A stretch of 64,000 nucleotides of DNA. Source: Acidimicrobiales bacterium (GTDB lineage: Bacteria; Actinomycetota; Acidimicrobiia; Acidimicrobiales; SZUA-35). The notes under the pieces are model-generated. The model was not told the origin of the DNA, made no database searches, and worked only from the letters and a program-made list of their open reading frames with translations. The translations under genes and the position numbers were made by a program. Below, in pieces: positions 24,439-33,346 of this stretch. The stretch spans positions 186,001 to 250,000 of the forward strand of contig JANQPB010000014.1 in the NCBI GenBank assembly GCA_028285495.1. Reading direction: 5' to 3'. Position 1 is the stretch's first letter. Each line of letters opens with the position of its first letter.

Positions 24439-25485
24439 TCAGGGGGTCCAGCCGGCGAAGCCGTCGATGACCGGGCGGATGTCGTCCATGATCGGGTAGA
24501 GGATCGGGCAGGTCACGCCGGCGTCGACGTAGGCCGCCACCGCCTCCCGACACTCGGCGGTGGTGCCGACCGCCATCAGGCTGCGGGTCAGGTCGTCGGG
24601 GATGAGATGGGCGGCCCGCCGGTAGTCGGCCTCCGTCGCCGGCCAGCCGACGATCTCCTGCACCCGCTCGACCAGCTCGGGATCGGCGCCGGACGCCTCC
24701 CGGATGTGGGGCTCGGTGCCGAGGTAGTAGGCGACCAGCGACTTGCCGATCAGCATCGCCTCGTCCGGGTCGTCGTCGGACAGCGCGCACACGAGCAGCT
24801 CGGGGCGGTCGACGTCGTCGATGGTGCGGCCGGCCCGGGCCGCACCGGCCGCGACCCGCTCGACGGCCGAGCGGATGTAGTCGGTCGACACGACGTAGTT
24901 GAGGACCGGCCCGTCGCAGATCTCGCCGGACAGCTCCAGCATCTTCGGTCCGGTGGCCCCGAGGTAGATCGGGATGTCGCGGGGCTGCGGGCCGAGCCCG
25001 CCGCCGTAGGCGACGTCGAGCCGGACCCGGTCGAGGTGCACGAACTCCCCCTCGTAACTCACCTCGTCCATGGTGAACAGCGCCCGGATGGCCTCGATGT
25101 TCTCCCGCATGGCGGTCAGCGGCTTGCGTCGGCCGGCGCCGACCCGGCCGGCGATCGGCTCCCACCAGGCCCCGAGGCCGAGCATGACCCGACTCCCGCC
25201 GTCCGGGGTGAGCCCGGCCAGCTCCCACATCGTGCTCCAGCTGGCGGCGATGACGGCCGGGTTGCGGGTGTAGATCGGGAGGACGCCGCTGCCGATCCGG
25301 ATGCGGGAGGTGTTGGCCAGCAGGGCGCTCATCATGACGACGCAGTCGCGGGCCAGGCGGGTGTCGGCCTGCCAGATCTCGGCGAAGCCCCGCTCCTCGG
25401 CGTACCGGACCATCTCGATCTCGTAGTCGATCGGGTGCTTGTCCTGGAGGTAGAGGCCCATGCGCACGGGCGGCTGGTCGGCCAT
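24439..25485 (-). CDS. LLM-class F420-type flavin oxidoreductase
   Basis: 348 residues from [10 protein letters not shown], chosen over an ATG seven codons upstream because the fold begins here. The bacterial luciferase-like TIM barrel shows [39 protein letters not shown] and [18 protein letters not shown], features of the F420-binding actinobacterial subgroup. Predicted to oxidise or reduce an organic substrate with F420 or FMN. One of four such genes here. Confidence 0.85.
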   Translation of the reverse strand: MADQPPVRMGLYLQDKHPIDYEIEMVRYAEERGFAEIWQADTRLARDCVVMMSALLANTSRIRIGSGVLPIYTRNPAVIAASWSTMWELAGLTPDGGSRVMLGLGAWWEPIAGRVGAGRRKPLTAMRENIEAIRALFTMDEVSYEGEFVHLDRVRLDVAYGGGLGPQPRDIPIYLGATGPKMLELSGEICDGPVLNYVVSTDYIRSAVERVAAGAARAGRTIDDVDRPELLVCALSDDDPDEAMLIGKSLVAYYLGTEPHIREASGADPELVERVQEIVGWPATEADYRRAAHLIPDDLTRSLMAVGTTAECREAVAAYVDAGVTCPILYPIMDDIRPVIDGFAGWTP

Positions 25486-25547
25486 CGGGCGATCGTATCC
25501 CGCCACCAGCCGGCGGGCCGGTCCCCTCGCTGCCTAGCCTGGTGGCG

Positions 25548-26120
25548 ATGCGGGTGCTGGTGATCGATGCCTACGCGACCGACGACCCGGATCGGGTGGT
25601 GGCCGAGCGGGCGGTGGCGGTCCTGGCCGCCAACGGGCACCACGTCGACCACCTGGAGCTGGCCGCCGATGCGTTCGAGCCGTTCATGTCGAGCGCCGAG
25701 CGGGCGGCGTACCACACCGACCAGCCGTTGGTCGCCGACGACACCACGGCGTCGGCCGAGCTGGTGCGGGCCGCCGACGCCCTCCTCTTCTGCTACCCGA
25801 CCACCACGTTCACCGTCCCGGCGCTGCTCAAGGGGTGGCTGGAACGGGTGCTGGTGCTCGGGGTGGCGTTCGTCTTCGACGACCGGGGCCGGGTGGCGCC
25901 GGGCATGCGCCAGGTCCGCCGGATCGGCGTGGTGACCACGACGCCGCACGCCTGGCTGGCCACCCGCCGGCGGGGCGATCTCGGTCGTCGCACGATCATG
26001 TGGACGCTCCGGCTGAACTGCCATCGGCTGTGCCGCCGGACGTTCGTGTCGGCCCCGCGGGGTGCCGGCACCGACCCGGCCGTCGGCCGGCGGATCGAGC
26101 GGGCGGTCGGCCGCTGGTGA
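25548..26120 (+). CDS. Flavodoxin-fold NAD(P)H oxidoreductase
   Basis: 190 residues, starting MRVLVIDAYATDDPD. The flavodoxin-like pattern continues with ADALLFCYPTTTFTVPALLKGWLERVLVLGVAF, the KdaB/MdaB-type FMN-binding signature. Likely a quinone or azo-compound reductase. Convergent with the next gene, which has the same fold; the two may be old paralogues in opposite orientation. Confidence 0.8.
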   Translation: MRVLVIDAYATDDPDRVVAERAVAVLAANGHHVDHLELAADAFEPFMSSAERAAYHTDQPLVADDTTASAELVRAADALLFCYPTTTFTVPALLKGWLERVLVLGVAFVFDDRGRVAPGMRQVRRIGVVTTTPHAWLATRRRGDLGRRTIMWTLRLNCHRLCRRTFVSAPRGAGTDPAVGRRIERAVGRW

Positions 26121-26126
26121 GGCCGG

Positions 26127-26672
26127 TCAGGCCGAGGTGGCGTCGGTACCGGCCAGTGCCCGGACCTCCCGACCGACCCGGTCGATGAACGCCCGGCGAT
26201 CACCCTCGTCCGACCGGTCGAGCTTGTAGAGCGAGATCCAGTCGAGCTGGGCTCCCGGTCGACACAGCGGCAGCACCGACCGTCGCCACAGCAGGCGACC
26301 GGGCTCGCCCTGCAGTCGGTTGATGAGCTGCGACGACCCGTGGCTGGTGACGATCGTCAGCCGCTCGACCGACCGCACCGGCGAGCGACCCGGATCGAGC
26401 GGGGCCCCGTCGGCGCCCCCGTCGATCCACGGACCGAGCTCGTCCTGCAGCCAGGCCAGGATGCGGGCCGGCATCGCCCCCCACCAGGTCGGGGTGACGA
26501 CGATCAGGTGCTGGCAGGCCGCCAGTCGCTCCCGGTCGACCACGCCGCCCTGGGCCAGACGAACGACCTCGTGCGGTCGGCCCGACTCATCCAGCGCGTC
26601 GACGACGGCGTGCAGCAGGGCGACGTTGTAGCTGTCGTCGAGGGGATGGAACTGGACAACGATCGTCCGCAC
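26127..26672 (-). CDS. Flavodoxin-fold NAD(P)H-dependent oxidoreductase
   Basis: 181 residues from a GTG giving MRTIVVQFHPLDDSYNVAL. The FMN-binding pattern LIVVTPTWWGAMPARILAWLQDELGPW (about 62-88) is visible, and the GSSQLINRL stretch follows. A quinone-reductase type is likely. Divergent from the FAD oxidoreductase gene at 26695 with only about 20 bases between, so the promoters overlap the coding ends. Confidence 0.8.
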   Translation of the reverse strand: MRTIVVQFHPLDDSYNVALLHAVVDALDESGRPHEVVRLAQGGVVDRERLAACQHLIVVTPTWWGAMPARILAWLQDELGPWIDGGADGAPLDPGRSPVRSVERLTIVTSHGSSQLINRLQGEPGRLLWRRSVLPLCRPGAQLDWISLYKLDRSDEGDRRAFIDRVGREVRALAGTDATSA

Positions 26673-26694
26673 GATCGGATCGTACAATCGGTTG

Positions 26695-28344
26695 ATGGGA
26701 GCCGCAGAGGACGCAGAGGTGATCGTCGTCGGTGGTGGGCACAACGGGATGATCTGCGCCGCCTACCTCGCCCGGGCCGGGATCGACACGCTCGTGCTCG
26801 AGGCGAGGGGTCAGGTCGGCGGCTGTGCCTCGACGGTGAGCGACCTCGGGGCCCGGTTCAACATCTGCAACTGCGATCACACGCTGATCCGGGCCATGCC
26901 GATCGTCGACGAGCTGGAGCTGGGCGCCCACGGGCTCCGTTATCTCGAGGCCGACGCCGGCTCGCTGAACCTCTACCACGACGGGGCCGCGCCGTGGTTC
27001 TTCTTCCCCGAGGTCGACCGGCTGCTCGACTCGCTCGGCGCCTCGTTCCCCGACCAGGTCGACGGCTACCGCCGCTACCTCGACGACGCCATGCCGGTGG
27101 CCGAGCTGGTGCTGGACATGGCCCGCTCCCGCCCCGGCGCCGTGCCGATGGCGGCGACCGCGGTGCGGGGCGACGGGGGCCCGGCCCGGCGGGCCGAGGG
27201 GGCGAGGCGGCTGCTCGACTGGTCGCGCCGCAGCCTCGACGACGTCCTCGGTCAGTATTTCGAGGACTGGCACCTGACGATGCCGCTCGTGACCTCCGGG
27301 CCGACGGTCTGGGGCGCCCACCCGGCACTGCCCGGTACAGGCCTGGCTGCGCTCGGCTACGCCTCGCGCCACCTGGTGACGACCGGTCGACCCGAGGGCG
27401 GCAGCGGCGCACTGACCGACGCGACCAGGGCCAGCTTCGAGGCGGCCGGTGGCCGGGTCCGCTGCGACGCCCGGGTCGACCGGCTCCTGCTGCGGGACGG
27501 ACGGGTCGCCGGCGTCCGGCTCGACGACGGCACCGAGCTGGTCAGCCCGGTCGTGGTCGCCGCCTGCGACCCCCAGCGGGTCCTGGTCGACTGGATCGAC
27601 GAGCCGCCGCAGGTCGCTCGTCGCCTGATCGACCGGTGGCGCTCGCAGCCGACCCACGACGGCTACGAGTCGAAGATCGACGCCGTCATCGACGGGGTCC
27701 CCCGCTACCGCGACCACGATCGGCTGGCCGAGCGCCATCCCGACGTCGAGCTGCTCGGCCCGACCGCCTTCATCTCACCGAGTCCGGAGGACCTGGCCGA
27801 GGCCCACGCCTTGCGGCCCGATGGTCTGGTGGCGGCCAGGCCGAGCATCCTGGCCAACGTCCCCTCGGTGCTCGACCCGACGCTGGTCACCGCCGATGGC
27901 CACCACGTGCTGAGCGTCGAGGTGCTGTTCACCCCCTACGACCATCCCGGGGGCTGGGCCGACTCGGACGAGCCGGCCCGGTGGCTCGACGTCTGGGCCG
28001 GGTTCATGGAACCGGGGGCCCGCGACCGGATCGTGTCGTGGCGGGCCATGACCCCCGACCGCTACGAGCGGGAGTTCTCGATGCACCGCGGCCACACGCC
28101 GTCGTATGCGGGCTCGCCGATGGCGGCCCTGCTCGGCCGACGCAGGGAGCTGACCCGCTACCGGACACCGATCGAGGGCCTCTACCTGTCGGGTGCCGGC
28201 ACCTTCCCCGGGGCCGGGATCTTCGGGGCGGCGGGGCGAAACGCGGCCGGCGTGGTCGAGCGGGACCTGACCGGCCGGATCGGTCGGCGGCTGCGGTCGT
28301 TGCGGCGGCTGTCGCCTCGGCGCACGGTCCGGGCCCCGAGCTGA
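26695..28344 (+). CDS. Phytoene desaturase-like FAD oxidoreductase (NAD(P)/FAD, carotenoid-type)
   Basis: 549 residues. The N-terminal dinucleotide-binding motif VIVVGGGHNGMICAAYLARAG (about 8-28) and following VLEARGQVGGCAST match the phytoene dehydrogenase/COG1233 family; the C-terminal FAD motif is LYLSGAGTFPGAGIFGAAGRNAA. Members desaturate or saturate prenyl-type or other lipophilic substrates. The gene is followed 13 bases later by an LLM-class oxidoreductase and probably cotranscribed. An in-frame TTG directly precedes the ATG. Confidence 0.85.
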   Translation: MGAAEDAEVIVVGGGHNGMICAAYLARAGIDTLVLEARGQVGGCASTVSDLGARFNICNCDHTLIRAMPIVDELELGAHGLRYLEADAGSLNLYHDGAAPWFFFPEVDRLLDSLGASFPDQVDGYRRYLDDAMPVAELVLDMARSRPGAVPMAATAVRGDGGPARRAEGARRLLDWSRRSLDDVLGQYFEDWHLTMPLVTSGPTVWGAHPALPGTGLAALGYASRHLVTTGRPEGGSGALTDATRASFEAAGGRVRCDARVDRLLLRDGRVAGVRLDDGTELVSPVVVAACDPQRVLVDWIDEPPQVARRLIDRWRSQPTHDGYESKIDAVIDGVPRYRDHDRLAERHPDVELLGPTAFISPSPEDLAEAHALRPDGLVAARPSILANVPSVLDPTLVTADGHHVLSVEVLFTPYDHPGGWADSDEPARWLDVWAGFMEPGARDRIVSWRAMTPDRYEREFSMHRGHTPSYAGSPMAALLGRRRELTRYRTPIEGLYLSGAGTFPGAGIFGAAGRNAAGVVERDLTGRIGRRLRSLRRLSPRRTVRAPS

Positions 28345-28357
28345 GCCGTCCAGCGCC

Positions 28358-29344
28358 GTGACCGATCACCGGGGCCACGACGTGTTGCCCCTCGCCGTCA
28401 ACCTGATGCCGGACGGTCCCGTCGACCGGGTGGCCGAGCTCGCCGCCCTGGCCGAGGACCGGGGCGCGGCCCGCTGCTTCGTCTACGACGAGGGGCTGCA
28501 CACCCGGGACGTCTACGTGGCGCTCGCCGCCGTCGCCGCCCGGACCGAGCGGGTCGGGCTCGGTCCGGGCATCACCAACCCGTTCGTCCGTCACCCGGGG
28601 GCCACCGCCTCGGCCATCGCCACGCTCGACGAGGCCAGCGGCGGCCGGGCCGTGCTCGGGCTCGGCGCCGGGGGTGGGCTGACGCTCGGCCCACTGGCCA
28701 TCGAGCGCCGACGGCCCGTTGCGGCGGTCGAGTCGATGGTTCGCACGCTGCGTCGCCTGTTCGCCGGCGAGCGGGTGAGCCACGACGGCGACGCCTTCGG
28801 CTTCGCCGGGGCCGAGCTCCACTACGGGCGACCGGACGTCGAGATCGTGCTGGCCGGGCGGGGCCCGAGGATGCTCGACCTGGGGGGCCGCCTGGCCGAC
28901 GGGTTCAACCTGAGCTACGTGCACAAGGACCTGCTCGGCGAGCACGTCCGCAGCCTGCGAGCGGCGGCCGGCGACCGGCCGTTCCTGGTCGGCTACTCGA
29001 CGATGCTCGTCACCACCGACGCCGACCTCGAGGCGGCCAGGGCCCAGCTCACGTTCCGGCTGGTCGACTCGCCGGACGAGGTCAAGGAGCGCCTCGGCCT
29101 GACCCCGGAGCGGGTGGCTGCGATCCGCCGGGCGCTCGGCGATGGCGGCCCGCCGGCGGCGGCCCGCCACATCGACCCTGAGTGGGTGTCGGCGTTCGCC
29201 GTGGTCGGCACCGTCGCCCAGTGCGGGGCGGAGCTGCGGCGCCTCCTCGACACGAACGGGATCGACGAGTACCAGCTGCCGCTGCCCTCGGTCGACGGCG
29301 CCGGCGAGCGGATCGAGCAGGCGGCGGCGATGCTCACGCCCTGA
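28358..29344 (+). CDS. LLM-class F420-type oxidoreductase
   Basis: 328 residues, GTG start. The luciferase-like barrel has AARTERVGLGPGITNPFVRHPGATASAIATLDEASGGR and VLGLGAGGGLTLGPLAIERRRP, with VVGTVAQCGAELRRLLD at the C-terminus as in F420-dependent dehydrogenases. Likely in one transcript with the preceding FAD oxidoreductase. Substrate unknown. Confidence 0.85.
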   Translation: MTDHRGHDVLPLAVNLMPDGPVDRVAELAALAEDRGAARCFVYDEGLHTRDVYVALAAVAARTERVGLGPGITNPFVRHPGATASAIATLDEASGGRAVLGLGAGGGLTLGPLAIERRRPVAAVESMVRTLRRLFAGERVSHDGDAFGFAGAELHYGRPDVEIVLAGRGPRMLDLGGRLADGFNLSYVHKDLLGEHVRSLRAAAGDRPFLVGYSTMLVTTDADLEAARAQLTFRLVDSPDEVKERLGLTPERVAAIRRALGDGGPPAAARHIDPEWVSAFAVVGTVAQCGAELRRLLDTNGIDEYQLPLPSVDGAGERIEQAAAMLTP

Positions 29345-29393
29345 GCCACCGGCTCACGATCCACAACCGAACCGATCTCCAGCGCACCCCCAC

Positions 29394-29957
29394 TCAGCCG
29401 CCGTGCCAGCGCTCGGTCTCACCGGCCTCGATGCCCAGGTGCTCGATCGCCCGGACCACCGAGTGGGTCACGAGATCGTCGATCGTCTCGGGGCGGTTGT
29501 AGAACGCGGGGACCGGTGGTTGCACGATGGCCCCGATCTCGGCCGCCCTGGTCATCAGCCGGAGGTGCCCGAGGTGGAACGGCGTCTCCCTCACCAGCAG
29601 CACGAGGGGACGCCGCTCCTTGAGGGTGACGTCGGCCGCTCGGGCCACCAGCTCGGACGAGGCCGAGGTGGCCACCGCGGAGAGCGTCTTGATCGAGCAC
29701 GGTGCCACCAGCATCCCCGCCGTGCGGAACGAGCCGGAGGCGATCGGGGCCGCGATGTCGCGGTTGCCGTGGACGTGGTCGGCCAGCGCCTCGACCCGCT
29801 CCACGCTGACCGCGGTCTCGATCCCGATCGTCATCTTCGCTGCGCTCGTCAGCACGGCGTGGGTCTCGACGTCGTCGACGTCGCGGAGCAGCTCGAGCGC
29901 CCGGATGCCGTAGACCGCACCACTCGCCCCGGTGATGGCGAGCACGACCCGCCTCAC
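29394..29957 (-). CDS. ubiX: UbiX-like flavin prenyltransferase
   Basis: 187 residues from a GTG overlapping the ubiD stop (GTGA). MRRVVLAITGASGAVYGIRAL is the Rossmann start with the GASGA loop; VAPCSIKTLSAVATS, ERRPLVLLVRETPFHLGHLRLM and PVPAFYNRPETIDDLV are the family motifs. UbiX joins a prenyl group to FMN, producing the prenylated cofactor used by UbiD decarboxylases. The direct coupling to ubiD strongly supports the role. Confidence 0.93.
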   Translation of the reverse strand: MRRVVLAITGASGAVYGIRALELLRDVDDVETHAVLTSAAKMTIGIETAVSVERVEALADHVHGNRDIAAPIASGSFRTAGMLVAPCSIKTLSAVATSASSELVARAADVTLKERRPLVLLVRETPFHLGHLRLMTRAAEIGAIVQPPVPAFYNRPETIDDLVTHSVVRAIEHLGIEAGETERWHGG

Positions 29958-31324
29958 GTCAGGTACCGGTGGAGGTCGACCATCGGGTACGAGACCCGCT
30001 CGCCGTACTCGCGCCGCTCCCGCTTGTAGGTGGCATCGATCCCGACCTTGGTGCTGACACCCCGCTGATCGGCGGTCGGGTCCATCTCGTGACCCTGGGC
30101 GCCGGGGACGGTGAACACGTCGGTCGTCCAGTGGACTCGGTTGGTCAGCGCCCACTGGACCTCGGCGGGATCGTGGTAGTCGATGTCGCGGTCGACGACG
30201 ATCACGTTGCGGATGTTGAGGTGGGCCGCCATCGCCGCCATGGCCAGGTTCTTCGGCGTGCCCGGGTTGTCCCGCTCGATCCGGACGATGGCCAGGAAGC
30301 CGTTGCCGTACGGCGGTATGTGGACCTCGGCGGTGGCATCGAGGTGGCGGACGAAGCGGCGAAGCAACGGCTCGCGGGGCAGCACGTTGCCGATGTAGAT
30401 GTGCTCGTACCAGCCGGGGATGATCGTCTGGTAGATCGGGTCGTGGCGGTGGTTGATGGCGGTGACCTCGAACGTCGGGCTGTTCCAGGCCTCGCCGTGG
30501 TAGCCGTGGAACTCGGCCAGCGGTCCCTCGGGCTCCCGCACGGTCGGGTGCAGCAGCCCCTCGATCACGATCTCGGCCGCGGCCGGGATGTCGACGTCGA
30601 CGGTGACCCCGCGGCACACCTCGATCCCCTGGCCCCGGATGGCACCGGCGATCAGCAGCTCGTCGACCGGGGTCTTCACCCCGGCCGCGATCATGATCGC
30701 CGGGTCGAGTCCGATGGCCAGCGCGATCGGGAACGGGGCGTCCGGGTCCTCCCGCGACTTCCAGAACGTCCCGACGTCGCGCCACTCGTTGACGTTGAAT
30801 CCCAGGCGGTTCCGCCCGGCTCGGCGGTCGTCGAAGCGCAGCATCCGGTTGTAGCCGAGGTTGCCCCGACCCGAGATCGGGTCCTTGGCCACCGTCACGG
30901 CCCCGGTGATGAAGGCACCGCCGTCACCCCGGCTGTGGGTCGGGATGGGGATGGCGTCGAGGTCGACCTCGTCGCCGGTCACCGAGTTGGCCAGCCATGG
31001 CACCCGCTCCCGGTCGGGATCGACCCGGACGGGGGTGATGCCGTTGGCCGGATCGAGCACCCGGTCCATGACGTCGACGATCTCGTCCTGCTCGCAGCCG
31101 AGGGCGATGGCGGCCCGGCGGTGGGAGGTGACGCCGCCGCACACGATCGGCCAGGGGCTCCCGTCGACGTTGCTGAAGTAGCCGGCGCCGGTGTCGGTGC
31201 GGGCCAGGGTCGAGCCGACGTCGGCCAGCTCGTGCACCATCGAGACGGGGGCGTCGATCCGGGCCAGTTGCCCGGCCCCCTCCAACACCCTCAGGTAGCT
31301 GCGGAGGTCGGAGATCTCGGACAT
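29954..31324 (-). CDS. ubiD: UbiD-family prenylated-FMN decarboxylase
   Basis: 456 residues. Family motifs include ITGAVTVAKDPISGRGNLGYNRM, NEWRDVGTFWKSRE, EPEGPLAEFHGYHGEAWNSP with the acidic residues of the Arg-Glu-Glu site, and PGTPKNLAMAAMAAH. UbiD enzymes decarboxylate (or carboxylate) aromatic or unsaturated acids with the prenyl-FMN supplied by UbiX. First gene of the two-gene operon. Substrate could be an aromatic acid from catabolism rather than quinone synthesis; the neighbourhood of oxygenases favours catabolism. Confidence 0.9.
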   Translation of the reverse strand: MSEISDLRSYLRVLEGAGQLARIDAPVSMVHELADVGSTLARTDTGAGYFSNVDGSPWPIVCGGVTSHRRAAIALGCEQDEIVDVMDRVLDPANGITPVRVDPDRERVPWLANSVTGDEVDLDAIPIPTHSRGDGGAFITGAVTVAKDPISGRGNLGYNRMLRFDDRRAGRNRLGFNVNEWRDVGTFWKSREDPDAPFPIALAIGLDPAIMIAAGVKTPVDELLIAGAIRGQGIEVCRGVTVDVDIPAAAEIVIEGLLHPTVREPEGPLAEFHGYHGEAWNSPTFEVTAINHRHDPIYQTIIPGWYEHIYIGNVLPREPLLRRFVRHLDATAEVHIPPYGNGFLAIVRIERDNPGTPKNLAMAAMAAHLNIRNVIVVDRDIDYHDPAEVQWALTNRVHWTTDVFTVPGAQGHEMDPTADQRGVSTKVGIDATYKRERREYGERVSYPMVDLHRYLT

Positions 31325-31550
31325 GGTCTGGTCCCTTCGCGCTCGGTCGACGGCCTCAACCTACCGTCACCGGTGACCGGCAGGAAGACCGGCCGGTCAC
31401 CATCACCGCGAGCGCTCGACCCAGCCTTGACGACCGCAACGGCCGTCGGTGCGGGAGGGGGCGCCGACCGCCGCCAACCGGTGCGGGGCCATGGGTACGT
31501 CGCAGCGTCGACAGGACTGCGGTCGGACGACCCGAGTATCCTGGCCGCTC

Positions 31551-32555
31551 GTGGGCTCCCCTCCGCTCGTCGATCTCCGGCCGCTGCTGCCCGCCGAGCC
31601 CGGCGGCCTCGCCAACGGCGCGGCCGCCAGGGCGACGACGATCGAGCGCCTGCATCGGGCCTGCACCGAGACCGGTTTCGTGGTGGCGACCGGCCACGGC
31701 GCCGAGCGCGAGCTGGCCGGCCTGATGGAGGCGGCTCGGGCCTTCTTCGCCAAGCCCCAACGCGACAAGGAACGGACGCCGAGGGTCGAGCGCTACGGCT
31801 TCGTACCCAACGCGGCCACCGCCATCGACACCGCTCGGGCGAGCGATCGAACCGAGTACCTCGACCTCGGGCTCGGCGACGAGGTCCCGGTGCCCGACGT
31901 GCCGGGCCACGACCTGGCTGCGGCCGTCCGGGCCTATCAGCGGGCGGTGCTGCCGGTCGGGCATGCGGTGCTGGCCGCACTCGCCACCGCCATCGGTATC
32001 GACGACGGCTTCTTCCTGGCCAACATGGAGCGACCGCAGTGCCGGCTCCGGCTGCTGCACTACCCGCCGGTCGAGCCGGCGCCCGACGGCACCCTGCCCG
32101 TCCCGACCGAGCCCCACACCGACTACGGCCTGATCACGCTGCTGGCCACCGACGGCGTCGCCGGACTCGAGGTGAAGCCGCTCGGCGGCGCCTGGACACC
32201 GGTCGACGCCCGACCGGGTCAGCTCGTGGTCAACCTCGGCGACATGATGGCCCGCTGGACGAACGACCTCTACCGGTCGACGCCACACCGGGTGGTCGGG
32301 CCGGCCGAGGGCGACCGGATCTCGATCCCGTTCTTCGTCAACCCCGACCCGGCCACGATCGTCGAGACGATCCCGGCCTGCGTCACCGACGAGCGACCGG
32401 CCCGCTACGAACCGGTCACCGCCGGCGAGTTCCTGGCCCGCCGCATCGACGGCTACGACGAGCCCTACGTCGACCGCAAGGAGGGCCCGGCCCGCCGGGT
32501 GCCGACCGCCCCGGCGCCGGCGTCGTCGGACGGGGCGGGGACGGACCGACCGTGA
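31551..32555 (+). CDS. Isopenicillin N synthase-like 2-oxoglutarate/Fe(II) oxygenase
   Basis: 334 residues from the GTG at 31551. N-terminal DIOX_N domain (PLVDLRPLLPAE; TGFVVATGHG), then the double-stranded beta-helix with PHTDYGLITLL (HxD iron ligands near 189-191), TPHRVV (distal His near 246) and RISIPFF (co-substrate Arg). Oxidises a small molecule, typically by hydroxylation or N-dealkylation. GTGA overlap with the next gene makes it the first of a coupled operon. No clear ribosome binding site at the chosen start; an ATG lies upstream in frame. Confidence 0.83.
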   Translation: MGSPPLVDLRPLLPAEPGGLANGAAARATTIERLHRACTETGFVVATGHGAERELAGLMEAARAFFAKPQRDKERTPRVERYGFVPNAATAIDTARASDRTEYLDLGLGDEVPVPDVPGHDLAAAVRAYQRAVLPVGHAVLAALATAIGIDDGFFLANMERPQCRLRLLHYPPVEPAPDGTLPVPTEPHTDYGLITLLATDGVAGLEVKPLGGAWTPVDARPGQLVVNLGDMMARWTNDLYRSTPHRVVGPAEGDRISIPFFVNPDPATIVETIPACVTDERPARYEPVTAGEFLARRIDGYDEPYVDRKEGPARRVPTAPAPASSDGAGTDRP

Positions 32556-33346
32556 CGCCGGCGAGCACCGTTCGGGTCCTGTCGCTCATCCACGACCCGA
32601 CCTGGACCGAGTCCAGGGTCGACGACGAGCTGCGCCGTCGGGGCCACGAGGTCGAGCTGCGATGCCACGCCGCCGGCGATCCGCTCCCCCGTCCGGACGA
32701 GCTCGGCGACGAGTTCGGCGCGGTCGTCGTCAACGGCGGGCCGGTCAGCACCTGGCAGGCGCCCGATCACCCGTTCATGGGCAGGGAGATCGAGTTCGCG
32801 GCCGAGGTCCTCGCCGCCGGCGTCCCCTTCCTCGGCCTGTGTCTCGGGGCCCACGTGCTCGGCGCCGCCCTCGGCGTGTCGACCGAGGCCAGGGCGGACG
32901 GTGTGGCCGAGTTCGGCTTCTGCCCCATCGAGCCGACGGCGGCCGGCCTCGACCTGTTCGGCGACCTCGACCACGTCTTCCAGTGCCACTACGAGGCCCT
33001 GATCGACCTGCCGGACGGGGCCGAGCTGCTGGCGACCGGCTCCCTGTTCCCGATCCAGGCCTTCCGGCTGGCACCTCGGCCGGCGGCCGGCGCCGCCATC
33101 GGCCTCCAGTTCCACCCCGACGCCCGCCGCGACATGATCGAGGGCTGGTGGGCCGGCAACGCCGCCACCCGGGAGCGTCCCGGGGTGCAACCCCTGGCCG
33201 AGCAACTGGTCGACGCCGAGCGCTTCGAACCGGCCAGGGCGGCGTTCGTCGGCCGCCTGGTCGACCGCTGGCTGCCCGCCACCGGCGAGACGCGAGCACC
33301 GGCCCCGGAGGCGACCCCCGCCCGACCCGAGGTGGGGGCCCGATGA
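32552..33346 (+). CDS. Class I glutamine amidotransferase-like protein
   Basis: 264 residues, GTG start. The nucleophile elbow GLCLGAHVLG places Cys near residue 97, and LQFHPDARRD gives the His; the glutamate of the usual HPE triad is replaced by Asp. NGGPVSTWQAPDHPFM precedes it as in GMP-synthase-like GATases. The partner ammonia acceptor is unknown, but the coupled oxygenase and amidohydrolase suggest nitrogen compound breakdown (gamma-glutamyl hydrolysis is possible). ATGA overlap with the next gene. Confidence 0.82.
   Translation: MTPASTVRVLSLIHDPTWTESRVDDELRRRGHEVELRCHAAGDPLPRPDELGDEFGAVVVNGGPVSTWQAPDHPFMGREIEFAAEVLAAGVPFLGLCLGAHVLGAALGVSTEARADGVAEFGFCPIEPTAAGLDLFGDLDHVFQCHYEALIDLPDGAELLATGSLFPIQAFRLAPRPAAGAAIGLQFHPDARRDMIEGWWAGNAATRERPGVQPLAEQLVDAERFEPARAAFVGRLVDRWLPATGETRAPAPEATPARPEVGAR

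Noticed and set aside
29969..33346. Plus-strand frame of over 1100 codons
   Set aside because: Most of it is the antisense of ubiX/ubiD and a shadow of the oxygenase; only its end (from 32552) is the real GATase-like gene.
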